From NCBI GenBank assembly GCA_965662775.1, contig CBFIIW010000002.1, positions 161,013 to 225,012 of the forward strand: a stretch of 64,000 nucleotides of DNA, in the 5' to 3' direction. This DNA is from UBA7985 sp002690455 (lineage in GTDB: Bacteria; Pseudomonadota; Alphaproteobacteria; UBA7985). Below, one piece after another: positions 57,651-64,000 of this stretch; within the stretch, counting starts at the first letter, position 1; the number at the start of each line of letters is the position of its first letter. The notes under the pieces are model-generated. The model made no database searches. It was not told the origin of the DNA and saw only the letters and a program-made list of their open reading frames with translations. A program made the position numbers and the translations under genes.

Positions 57651-60056
57651 GTGACGAACACACGGTCTTCGATCTATCCGGTTCTGCCACTCAAAGACGT
57701 CGTCGTCTTCCCGCACATGGTAATTCCGCTGTTTGTCGGACGGGATAAGTCTGTCGCGGCGCTCGAAGCGGTGATGCAGGGCGAGAAGCAAATTCTGCTG
57801 GTCACACAAAAGGACGCGCAGGAAGATAGCCCCTCCCCGCAGGACCTTTACCCGCTGGGTACCATTGCCACCGTGCTGCAGTTGCTGAAGCTGCCGGACG
57901 GCACGGTGAAGGTACTGGTCGAGGGCCAGTCGCGCGCCACGCTCATGGACGTTGAAGACAACGGGACATACTTCGAAGCCGCCGCCGGACCGGTGCAAGA
58001 GCGTGACATGGCTGGAGACGATGTCGAGGCACTGATGCGGACAGTCGTTTCCCAGTTTGAACAGTACATCAAGCTGAACCAGCGCGTTCCACCCGAGGCG
58101 CTGGTGACGGTTTCCCGCATTGAGGAGCCGGCAAAGCTCGCCGACAGCATTTCCAGCCATCTGAACCTGAAAATTTCTGAGAAGCAGGATCTGCTTGAAA
58201 CCTTCAACGTCGCGGACCGCCTTGAAAAGGTCTACGGCTACATGGAAGGCGAAATCGGCGTCATGAAGGTCGAAAAGCGGATCCGCAGCCGTGTTAAGCG
58301 GCAGATGGAAAAGACGCAACGCGAGTACTATCTGAACGAACAAATGAAGGCGATTCAGAAAGAACTCGGTGAGACTGAAGACGGTCACAATGAGCTTTCA
58401 GAGATCGAGGAACGCGCCGACAAGGTCAAAATGACCAAGGAAGCGCGTGAAAAATTCGACGCTGAACTGAAAAAGCTCAAAATGATGAGCCCGATGTCAG
58501 CTGAGGCGACGGTTATCCGCAACTATCTCGACGTGATGCTCTCGCTGCCATGGCGCAAATATTCGAAGGTCAAAAAGGATCTTAACCGCGCAGAAATCAT
58601 CCTGGACGAAGACCACTATGGCCTCGAAAAGGTCAAGGAACGGATCCTTGAGTACCTCGCGGTGCAGAACCGGGTAAGAGACCTTAAGGGACCGATCTTG
58701 TGCCTCGTCGGCCCACCAGGCGTTGGAAAGACCTCTTTGGGCAAGTCGATTGCCCGCGCGACAAACCGGAACTTTGTACGCGTCTCGCTGGGTGGTATGC
58801 GCGATGAGAGCGAAATCCGGGGGCACCGTCGGACTTACATTGGCTCAATGCCCGGCAAGGTGGTGCAGAGCCTCAAAAAAGCCAAGACCTCTAACCCATT
58901 GTTCTTGCTCGATGAAATCGACAAAATTGGTATGGATTGGCGTGGTGATCCGGCTTCAGCGCTGCTCGAAGTGCTGGACCCGGCGCAAAATTCGACTTTC
59001 TCAGACCACTACCTCGAACTGGACTATGACCTCTCCAAGGTCTTGTTCCTTTGCACGGCCAACTCGACCCGGATGCCCGGACCACTGCTCGACCGGATGG
59101 AACTCATCCGCATCTCCGGCTACACCGAGGATGAAAAGGTCGAAATCGCCAAACAGCACCTGATCCCTCGCCAGCTCAAAGACAACGGGTTGAAGGACGG
59201 CGAGTTGGAGATTGCCGAATCAGCCTTGCGAGACCTCTGTCGCTACTACACGCGTGAGGCCGGTGTGCGGAATCTCGAACGCGAAATCGCGAACCTGTGC
59301 CGCAAGTCGGTCAAGGCGATCGATATGAAGGTGCGCGACGGCGCGTTTGCGATCACCGAAGAGAACCTGGGCGAGTTTGCCGGCGTTCGAAAGTTCCGCT
59401 ACGGGCTCGCAGAAGAAAACAATCAGGTCGGCGCGGTCACGGGGCTTGCGTGGACGGAAGTGGGTGGCGACTTGCTGCAGATCGAGTCTGTTACTGTCAA
59501 CGGTAAGGGCCGGGCGGTCTTCACCGGACAGCTGGGTGATGTGATGAAGGAGTCGATCCAGACGGCGGAGAGCTTCGTCAAATCCCGTGCGGCAAAATTC
59601 GGCATCAAGCCTGACCTTTTCGCCAAGCGTGATATCCACGTGCACGTGCCCGAAGGTGCGACGCCAAAGGACGGTCCGTCGGCGGGTATTGCGATGGTTA
59701 CTTCGATCGTATCTGTGCTTACCGGCATTCCGGTACGCAATACCGTCGCCATGACGGGTGAAGTTACCCTGCGTGGCAAGGTTTTGCCTATCGGCGGTCT
59801 GAAGGAAAAACTGCTCGCTGCCCTGCGGGGAGGTATCAGGAAGGTTCTGATCCCGATCGAGAACGAAAAGGACCTTGAAGAGATCCCCGACAATGTGAAA
59901 GAGGGGCTGGAAATCGTACCTGTCAGCGATATCGACGAAGTACTCGGCCACGCATTGGCCGAGGCCCTGACGCCGCTCACCGCTGAGCAGATCGCCGAAT
60001 TCGAAGCTGCGGCAGCGAAAGCAGAAAGCACGTCCAGCGCGGTTGTAACCCACTGA
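57651..60056 (+). CDS. lon: ATP-dependent protease Lon
   Basis: An 801-residue AAA+ serine protease degrading misfolded and regulatory proteins. The N-terminal LAN domain starts YPVLPLKDVVVFPHMVIPLFVG. Walker A is GPPGVGKTSLGKS (near 353) and Walker B FLLDEIDKIG. The proteolytic dyad is S677 in PKDGPSAGIAM and K720 in GGLKEKLLAA, 43 residues apart as in E. coli. I chose the GTG at 57651, with AAGGA 10 nt upstream, over the GTG at 57588, since the former gives the family's usual N-terminus. A strong terminator follows at 60132-60161. clpX and hupB, common neighbours of lon, are not adjacent. Confidence 0.96.
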   Translation: MTNTRSSIYPVLPLKDVVVFPHMVIPLFVGRDKSVAALEAVMQGEKQILLVTQKDAQEDSPSPQDLYPLGTIATVLQLLKLPDGTVKVLVEGQSRATLMDVEDNGTYFEAAAGPVQERDMAGDDVEALMRTVVSQFEQYIKLNQRVPPEALVTVSRIEEPAKLADSISSHLNLKISEKQDLLETFNVADRLEKVYGYMEGEIGVMKVEKRIRSRVKRQMEKTQREYYLNEQMKAIQKELGETEDGHNELSEIEERADKVKMTKEAREKFDAELKKLKMMSPMSAEATVIRNYLDVMLSLPWRKYSKVKKDLNRAEIILDEDHYGLEKVKERILEYLAVQNRVRDLKGPILCLVGPPGVGKTSLGKSIARATNRNFVRVSLGGMRDESEIRGHRRTYIGSMPGKVVQSLKKAKTSNPLFLLDEIDKIGMDWRGDPASALLEVLDPAQNSTFSDHYLELDYDLSKVLFLCTANSTRMPGPLLDRMELIRISGYTEDEKVEIAKQHLIPRQLKDNGLKDGELEIAESALRDLCRYYTREAGVRNLEREIANLCRKSVKAIDMKVRDGAFAITEENLGEFAGVRKFRYGLAEENNQVGAVTGLAWTEVGGDLLQIESVTVNGKGRAVFTGQLGDVMKESIQTAESFVKSRAAKFGIKPDLFAKRDIHVHVPEGATPKDGPSAGIAMVTSIVSVLTGIPVRNTVAMTGEVTLRGKVLPIGGLKEKLLAALRGGIRKVLIPIENEKDLEEIPDNVKEGLEIVPVSDIDEVLGHALAEALTPLTAEQIAEFEAAAAKAESTSSAVVTH

Positions 60057-60131
60057 TCGATTCTGCTGCCTGAGCCGTGAAATGGTCGTTTGGTTGAAAC
60101 ACGGCGCACGTCATGTCGCCTGCGACCAATG

Positions 60132-60161
60132 AAAAAGCCCCTGTTGTCAGGGGCTTTTTTT
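60132..60161 (+). terminator. Rho-independent terminator after lon
   Basis: AAAAAGCCCCTG (60132-60143) pairs with CAGGGGCTTTTT (60148-60159) around a 4-nt loop, with seven T in a row (60155-60161). The A-rich left arm makes it a possible terminator on both strands. Confidence 0.9.
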
Positions 60162-60315
60162 ATGCTTGAAGCAGCCCTGCGCGAAGCGCCGTTGCGGTCG
60201 AATTTCAGAATGGTTAGGCAAGGCCGCGTGATCGATACATTACGCGACGGTGCTTGGAAGTGTGGTGCAAGCCGGATCGCGTCTCTGACTCGCTGATTTC
60301 AAGGCAAAGGTGCCA

Positions 60316-61437
60316 ATGACACAATCCCGACGTGGCTCCAGTCGTCCAACCTCAAGCACCGGCGGTGCGCTCGGGTCAGGGAAGTTGAGCTACGCCGATG
60401 CCGGGGTCGATATCGATGCGGGAGAGGCTTTCGTCAACGCCATAAAACCTGCGCTCTCCGGCTCACGACGCCCCGGCGTTATGGGATCGGTCGGCGGTTT
60501 CGGCGCTCTATTCGATCTGCGGCAAACCGGGATGCGTGATCCGATCCTCGTCAGCGGCACCGATGGTGTTGGCTCCAAACTACTGCTGGCCGAAAGCCTG
60601 GATGACTACCGCGGACTAGGGCAAGATCTGGTCGCCATGTGCACCAACGACATTCTGTGCCAGGGCGCGCGAGCCTTGTTCTTCCTCGATTATCTGGCGG
60701 CAGGCCGCTTGTCGCCGGAGCGCGACCGTGCGCTGATCGAAGGCATCGCGGCGGCCTGTAAGTCTGAAGGAGCGGCCTTGGTCGGCGGTGAGACTGCAGA
60801 ACTGCCCGGCCTGTATGCCGATGGACACTTCGACCTTGCGGGTTTTGCTGTTGGCGCAGTGGAGCGCGAAGCGCTGCTGCCGAACTACGATGAGCTCGAA
60901 GCTGGTGATCTTCTGATTGGCCTGGGTTCGAGCGGGATGCACTCCAATGGCTATTCACTGATCCGCCGCCTGATTGATGATCTGGGGCTGAACCTTGACG
61001 CGCCTGCGCCCTTTGACGAGGAGCAGAGCCTGCGTCAGGCGCTTCTGGCACCGACGCGGCTTTACGGCGAGGCGGTGCATGCTGCCCTCAATGCGGTACC
61101 GGGCGCGGTTCGGGCACTGTGCCACGTGACTGGTGGCGGCTTGCCTGGAAACCTGAACCGTGTGCTCCGTGAAGATTTGCAGGCCCTGGTCAACCCCGTT
61201 TGCTGGACGCCAGTGCCCTTGTTCGGCTGGCTGCAGAGCCTCAACCGGGTCGAAGTATCAGAGCTCTACCGCACCTTCAACATGGGTGTGGGGATGGTGC
61301 TTGCGGTCCGCGCGGACGACTTTGGTGCCATTATGGCTGCGCTGGCTGGTCAGGCGGCTGTGTTCCGTATCGGAGAAGTTCGATCCCGCCCCTCCGCCGC
61401 AGCGTCGCAGGTCCAAATCAGCGGAGTCAGCGGGTGA
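60316..61437 (+). CDS. purM: Phosphoribosylformylglycinamidine cyclo-ligase
   Basis: A 373-residue AIR synthetase, the fifth step of purine synthesis. Diagnostic segments are LSYADAGVDIDAGEAFV, SGTDGVGSKLLLA, AMCTNDILCQGARALFFLDYLA, GGETAELPGLY and HVTGGGLPGNLNRVL. The N-terminus has about 20 extra Ser/Arg/Gly residues. ATG 60316 is chosen, with AAAGG 6 nt before it; a GTG at 60310 is possible. It opens the purM-purN-purF-purD operon, all joined by overlapping ends. Confidence 0.95.
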   Translation: MTQSRRGSSRPTSSTGGALGSGKLSYADAGVDIDAGEAFVNAIKPALSGSRRPGVMGSVGGFGALFDLRQTGMRDPILVSGTDGVGSKLLLAESLDDYRGLGQDLVAMCTNDILCQGARALFFLDYLAAGRLSPERDRALIEGIAAACKSEGAALVGGETAELPGLYADGHFDLAGFAVGAVEREALLPNYDELEAGDLLIGLGSSGMHSNGYSLIRRLIDDLGLNLDAPAPFDEEQSLRQALLAPTRLYGEAVHAALNAVPGAVRALCHVTGGGLPGNLNRVLREDLQALVNPVCWTPVPLFGWLQSLNRVEVSELYRTFNMGVGMVLAVRADDFGAIMAALAGQAAVFRIGEVRSRPSAAASQVQISGVSG

Positions 61438-62063
61438 AGCAGGGCAAAGTGCGCAGCGCGATTCTTATTTCGGGACGCGGCTCGAACATGCATGCACTGC
61501 TCGATGCTGCCCGCCAGAACGCTGACTTCCCTGCGACCTTTGAGCTGGTGATAAGCGACCGACCCGACGCACCTGGGCTGGATGCCGCGCAACAGGCGGG
61601 ATGCAAAGTGCTGGCGCTGCAGCAAACCGACGCGGGCAAGGCCGCGTGGGAGGCAGAGCTGACGATCCTGCTGCATCAAGCCGACATTGAGCTTGTCTGT
61701 CTGGCTGGGTTCATGCGCCTGCTTAGCGGTGGCTTTCTGGCTGGTCTGGGCTGTCCGGTTTTAAATATTCACCCCTCCTTGCTGCCTGATTTTCCTGGTC
61801 TGAATGCACAGGCTCAGGCCCTTCATGCCGGTGCTGGTATCGCCGGGTGCACCGTGCACGAAGTGACCGACGTGATGGATGCGGGACCGATCATCGAGCA
61901 GGCGCAGGTGCCGGTGCAACAGAGCGACAGCGTCGCGGCGCTGTCCGCGCGAATCCTGCGCGAAGAACACCGCCTATACCCCTCGTGCGTGGCGCGCTTC
62001 ATTCGTGAGCGCTTGCGTCGTTCTTCATCACCTCAGCCGGAGACCCCCATCCATGCCTATTGA
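61434..62063 (+). CDS. purN: Phosphoribosylglycinamide formyltransferase (10-formyl-THF dependent)
   Basis: A 209-residue GAR transformylase. The N-terminal SAILISGRGSNMHALLDAA, the catalytic segment LVCLAGFMRLLSGGFL...VLNIHPSLLPDFPGLNA (Asn-His pair) and the GCTVHEVTDVMDAGPIIEQAQVPV with the catalytic Asp are all present. It starts at GTG 61434, overlapping the purM stop (GTGA). A longer frame upstream lies within purM and is out of frame with homology. Its last codons overlap purF. Confidence 0.95.
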   Translation: MKQGKVRSAILISGRGSNMHALLDAARQNADFPATFELVISDRPDAPGLDAAQQAGCKVLALQQTDAGKAAWEAELTILLHQADIELVCLAGFMRLLSGGFLAGLGCPVLNIHPSLLPDFPGLNAQAQALHAGAGIAGCTVHEVTDVMDAGPIIEQAQVPVQQSDSVAALSARILREEHRLYPSCVARFIRERLRRSSSPQPETPIHAY

Positions 62064-63504
62064 GGGACTGAAGGAAGAATGCGGCCTGTTCGCCGCTTTT
62101 GGACTTGAAGACGCTGCACTTCATACTGCGCTGGGCCTGCATGCTCAGCAGCACCGAGGGCAGGAAGGTGCTGGTATCGTTACACTGCACGAGGGCCAGT
62201 TCGAGACCCACAAGGCGGTCGGCCTGGTCTCGGACCACTTCTCAGCCGACGCGGGTGGGTTCAATCTCGACGGCGACCGGGCCGTGGGGCACGTGCGTTA
62301 TTCCACTTTCGGCGGTTCGGGGCTGGAGAACATCCAGCCGCTGACGCTGGATACCCGCTTCGGTGCGGTGGCGCTGGCCCATAATGGCACCCTGACCAAT
62401 GCCGAAACCCTGCGCGCCGAACTGCTTGAACAGGGACAGATTTTCACCACGCGGATCGATACGGAAGTCATTCTCCACCTAATCGCGCGGTCTTCGGCGG
62501 CCAGGTTTATCGATGCGCTGCAGGAAGCTCTAAACCGGGTGACGGGCGCGTTCTCGTTGCTGATCATGACCGAAGAAGCAATCTACGGGGTTCGGGACAC
62601 CAACGGCATGCGTCCGTTGGTCATGGGAAAGATGGGGAAGGCGACCCTATTCGCCTCGGAGACCTGCGCCTTTGACACCCTCGGCGCGCGCTGGACCCGG
62701 GATCTGAAACCTGGAGAAATTGTCCGCGTCAACGCTGAGGGTCTGACGAGCCAGCGCTTACCAACGGTTGGACCCGAGCGGTTCTGTGTCTTCGAATACC
62801 TCTACTTCATGCGCGCTTCGACCGTGTTCAACAGCCGGGCAGTCGCCGATGTGCGCGCCCGGGTTGGGCAGGAACTGGCCAACGAAGCCCCTTGCCCTGC
62901 CGATGTCATCGTCGGTGTGCCGGAATCTGGAATCGCTGCTGCTGAAGGCTACGCCATGACCCTGAACCGGCCAATCCGGGTGGGGCTGATGCGCTCGCCC
63001 TATATTGGCCGGACCTTCATCGAGCCGAGCCAAAAGATCCGGAACCTCGGCGTCCGCTTGAAGTTATCGATTAACCGCATGGTGGTCGACGGCCGTCGCG
63101 TGGTGCTTGTCGACGATAGCATCGTGCGGTCAACTACCATGACCAAGCTCGTGTCACTGGTCCGCGAGGCCGGAGCAACCGAAGTACACGTTCGCATCGC
63201 GAGCCCGATGATCCGTTTCCCCTGCTTCTACGGTATCGACACGCCGAAACGTGAAGAACTGGTCGCCGCCAATCACAGCGTTGAGGAGATCAACGCCAAG
63301 ATCGGTGCAGACAGCCTAGCCTTCATCAGCCTCGATGGCCTCGCCAAGGCGGTGAACCCACCGCAGGGTGTGTCCCGCAACGGGGGCCGCGGTTACTGCG
63401 ATGCCTGCTTCTCCGGTGACTATGACGTCGCGTTGCCTGACCCGAGCCTGCGTGAAGAGATCAGCGGCGCTGGCGCGAAACTGCTGGGGAAAGTGCTGGC
63501 ATGA
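62053..63504 (+). CDS. purF: Amidophosphoribosyltransferase
   Basis: A 483-residue enzyme for the first committed step of purine synthesis (PRPP plus glutamine to phosphoribosylamine). The N-terminal nucleophile glutaminase begins at C10 (KEECGLFAAFG) after a 9-residue propeptide that would be cleaved. HAQQHRGQEGAGIV and VGHVRYSTFGGSG follow. The PRPP-binding loop is VVLVDDSIVRSTTM, and the C-terminal cysteines (RIASPMIRFPCFYGID; GYCDACFSGDY) match the Fe-S-containing type. ATG 62053 is chosen because upstream frame lies within purN. The stop overlaps the purD start (ATGA). Confidence 0.95.
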   Translation: MPIEGLKEECGLFAAFGLEDAALHTALGLHAQQHRGQEGAGIVTLHEGQFETHKAVGLVSDHFSADAGGFNLDGDRAVGHVRYSTFGGSGLENIQPLTLDTRFGAVALAHNGTLTNAETLRAELLEQGQIFTTRIDTEVILHLIARSSAARFIDALQEALNRVTGAFSLLIMTEEAIYGVRDTNGMRPLVMGKMGKATLFASETCAFDTLGARWTRDLKPGEIVRVNAEGLTSQRLPTVGPERFCVFEYLYFMRASTVFNSRAVADVRARVGQELANEAPCPADVIVGVPESGIAAAEGYAMTLNRPIRVGLMRSPYIGRTFIEPSQKIRNLGVRLKLSINRMVVDGRRVVLVDDSIVRSTTMTKLVSLVREAGATEVHVRIASPMIRFPCFYGIDTPKREELVAANHSVEEINAKIGADSLAFISLDGLAKAVNPPQGVSRNGGRGYCDACFSGDYDVALPDPSLREEISGAGAKLLGKVLA

Positions 63505-64000
63505 AAGTGCTGATCCTCGGCAGTGGTGGCCGTGAACACGCGCTGGCTCACGCGATCGCAGCCTCGCCGCAGCTCACCGGTCTGTTCGTTGCTCCGGGGA
63601 ATGCCGGGACGCAGGCGCTGGCGCAAAACCTGCCGCTGGCGTTGGATGACCATCAAGCCGTTGTGGATTGCTGCCGGGAGCGGGAGATCGATCTGGTCGT
63701 GGTTGGCCCTGAAGCGCCTTTAGTCGCTGGTCTGGCGGACGACCTGCGCGGGCAGGGGATTGCCGTGGTTGGCCCCTCAGCGGCAGCGGCTCAGCTCGAA
63801 GGCTCGAAGGCCTTCGTCAAACGCCTCGCGGAGGTCAACGGCATCCCGACCGCTGCGTCAGTCACCTGCGATACGGCGCGTGACGCCCTGAGCGCACTGG
63901 CAGACTTTGACCTGCCGGTGGTGATCAAGGCTGACGGTCTGGCAGCGGGTAAGGGTGTCATCATCGCCCAGACCCGTTCCGAGGCTGAAGACGCGATAAG
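63501..64000 (+). CDS. purD: Phosphoribosylamine-glycine ligase (partial, runs off the right edge)
   Basis: The first 166 codons are present. The ATP-grasp enzyme joins glycine to phosphoribosylamine, the second step of purine synthesis. Family signatures are MKVLILGSGGREHALAHAI, VAPGNAGT, DLVVVGPEAPLVAGLADDL, GSKAFVKRLAEVNGIPTA and VVIKADGLAAGKGV. The ATG at 63501 overlaps the purF stop (ATGA), so it is part of the purMNFD operon. The gene continues past the end of the window. Confidence 0.95.
   Translation, partial: MKVLILGSGGREHALAHAIAASPQLTGLFVAPGNAGTQALAQNLPLALDDHQAVVDCCREREIDLVVVGPEAPLVAGLADDLRGQGIAVVGPSAAAAQLEGSKAFVKRLAEVNGIPTAASVTCDTARDALSALADFDLPVVIKADGLAAGKGVIIAQTRSEAEDAI

Overview
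The window is a 64 kb chromosomal segment with about 58 protein genes, one tRNA and dense coding. It looks like an alphaproteobacterium of moderately high GC. This is inferred from the gene neighbourhoods (mdh-sucCD...sucAB; erpA/xth beside dgt-argS-SPOR-scpAB-tatABC; a ccm cytochrome c maturation operon; soxBDAG sarcosine oxidase; tig and lon close together) and from protein features such as O-succinylhomoserine sulfhydrylase, the aspartate/glutamate leucyltransferase Bpt and the TatABC layout. No order or genus can be assigned from sequence reading alone.

Layout. 1-10415: a partial RidA-family gene, then TCA-cycle genes mdh, sucC, sucD, sucA, sucB, broken by an inverted lipoprotein gene related to class C beta-lactamases whose catalytic motifs look lost. 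10422-18325: metZ with a divergent Lrp-type regulator, a CitMHS_2-type ion transporter, bpt, ilvD, an unknown 165-residue protein, and xth-erpA. 18393-28756: dgt, argS, a SPOR-domain protein, scpA, scpB, tatA, tatB, tatC and a Sel1-repeat protein, all on the + strand. nagZ, which usually lies between the SPOR gene and scpA in this group, is absent. 28808-35041: an inverted lipoprotein with a P5-lysozyme-like module, then the tightly overlapped ccmC-D-E-F-G-H-I operon. 35202-42982: an EamA transporter, then a minus-strand Leloir/galactoside operon galM-galT-galK-(LptF/G-like permease)-GH42 beta-galactosidase. 43434-47754: a cysteine-free, RTX-like, S-layer-like surface protein, an SDR with an altered active site and a sulfotransferase. 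47875-54044: soxB-soxD-soxA-soxG with an upstream EamA transporter. 54316-55662: a Sel1-SPOR gene whose SPOR domain is cut by an in-frame TAA. 55811-60056: tig and tRNA-Leu(UAG) on the minus strand and lon on the plus strand, without clpP/clpX between them. 60316-64000: the purM-purN-purF-purD operon, purD running off the window.

Functionally this is mostly housekeeping: TCA cycle, amino-acid and purine synthesis, protein export, cytochrome c assembly and proteostasis. Two catabolic modules are inserted, lactose/galactoside use via GH42 and the Leloir pathway, and demethylation of sarcosine. No phage, insertion sequence or CRISPR array was seen, and I do not see a convincing wholly new multi-gene system. 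The points most worth following up are the interrupted Sel1-SPOR gene, a TatC with a large loop insertion and long terminal extensions, the surface-protein/sulfotransferase neighbourhood, the LptF/G-like gene inside the galactose operon, the P5-like lipoprotein, the degenerate serine-hydrolase lipoprotein, and a possible small RNA or gene remnant upstream of mdh.
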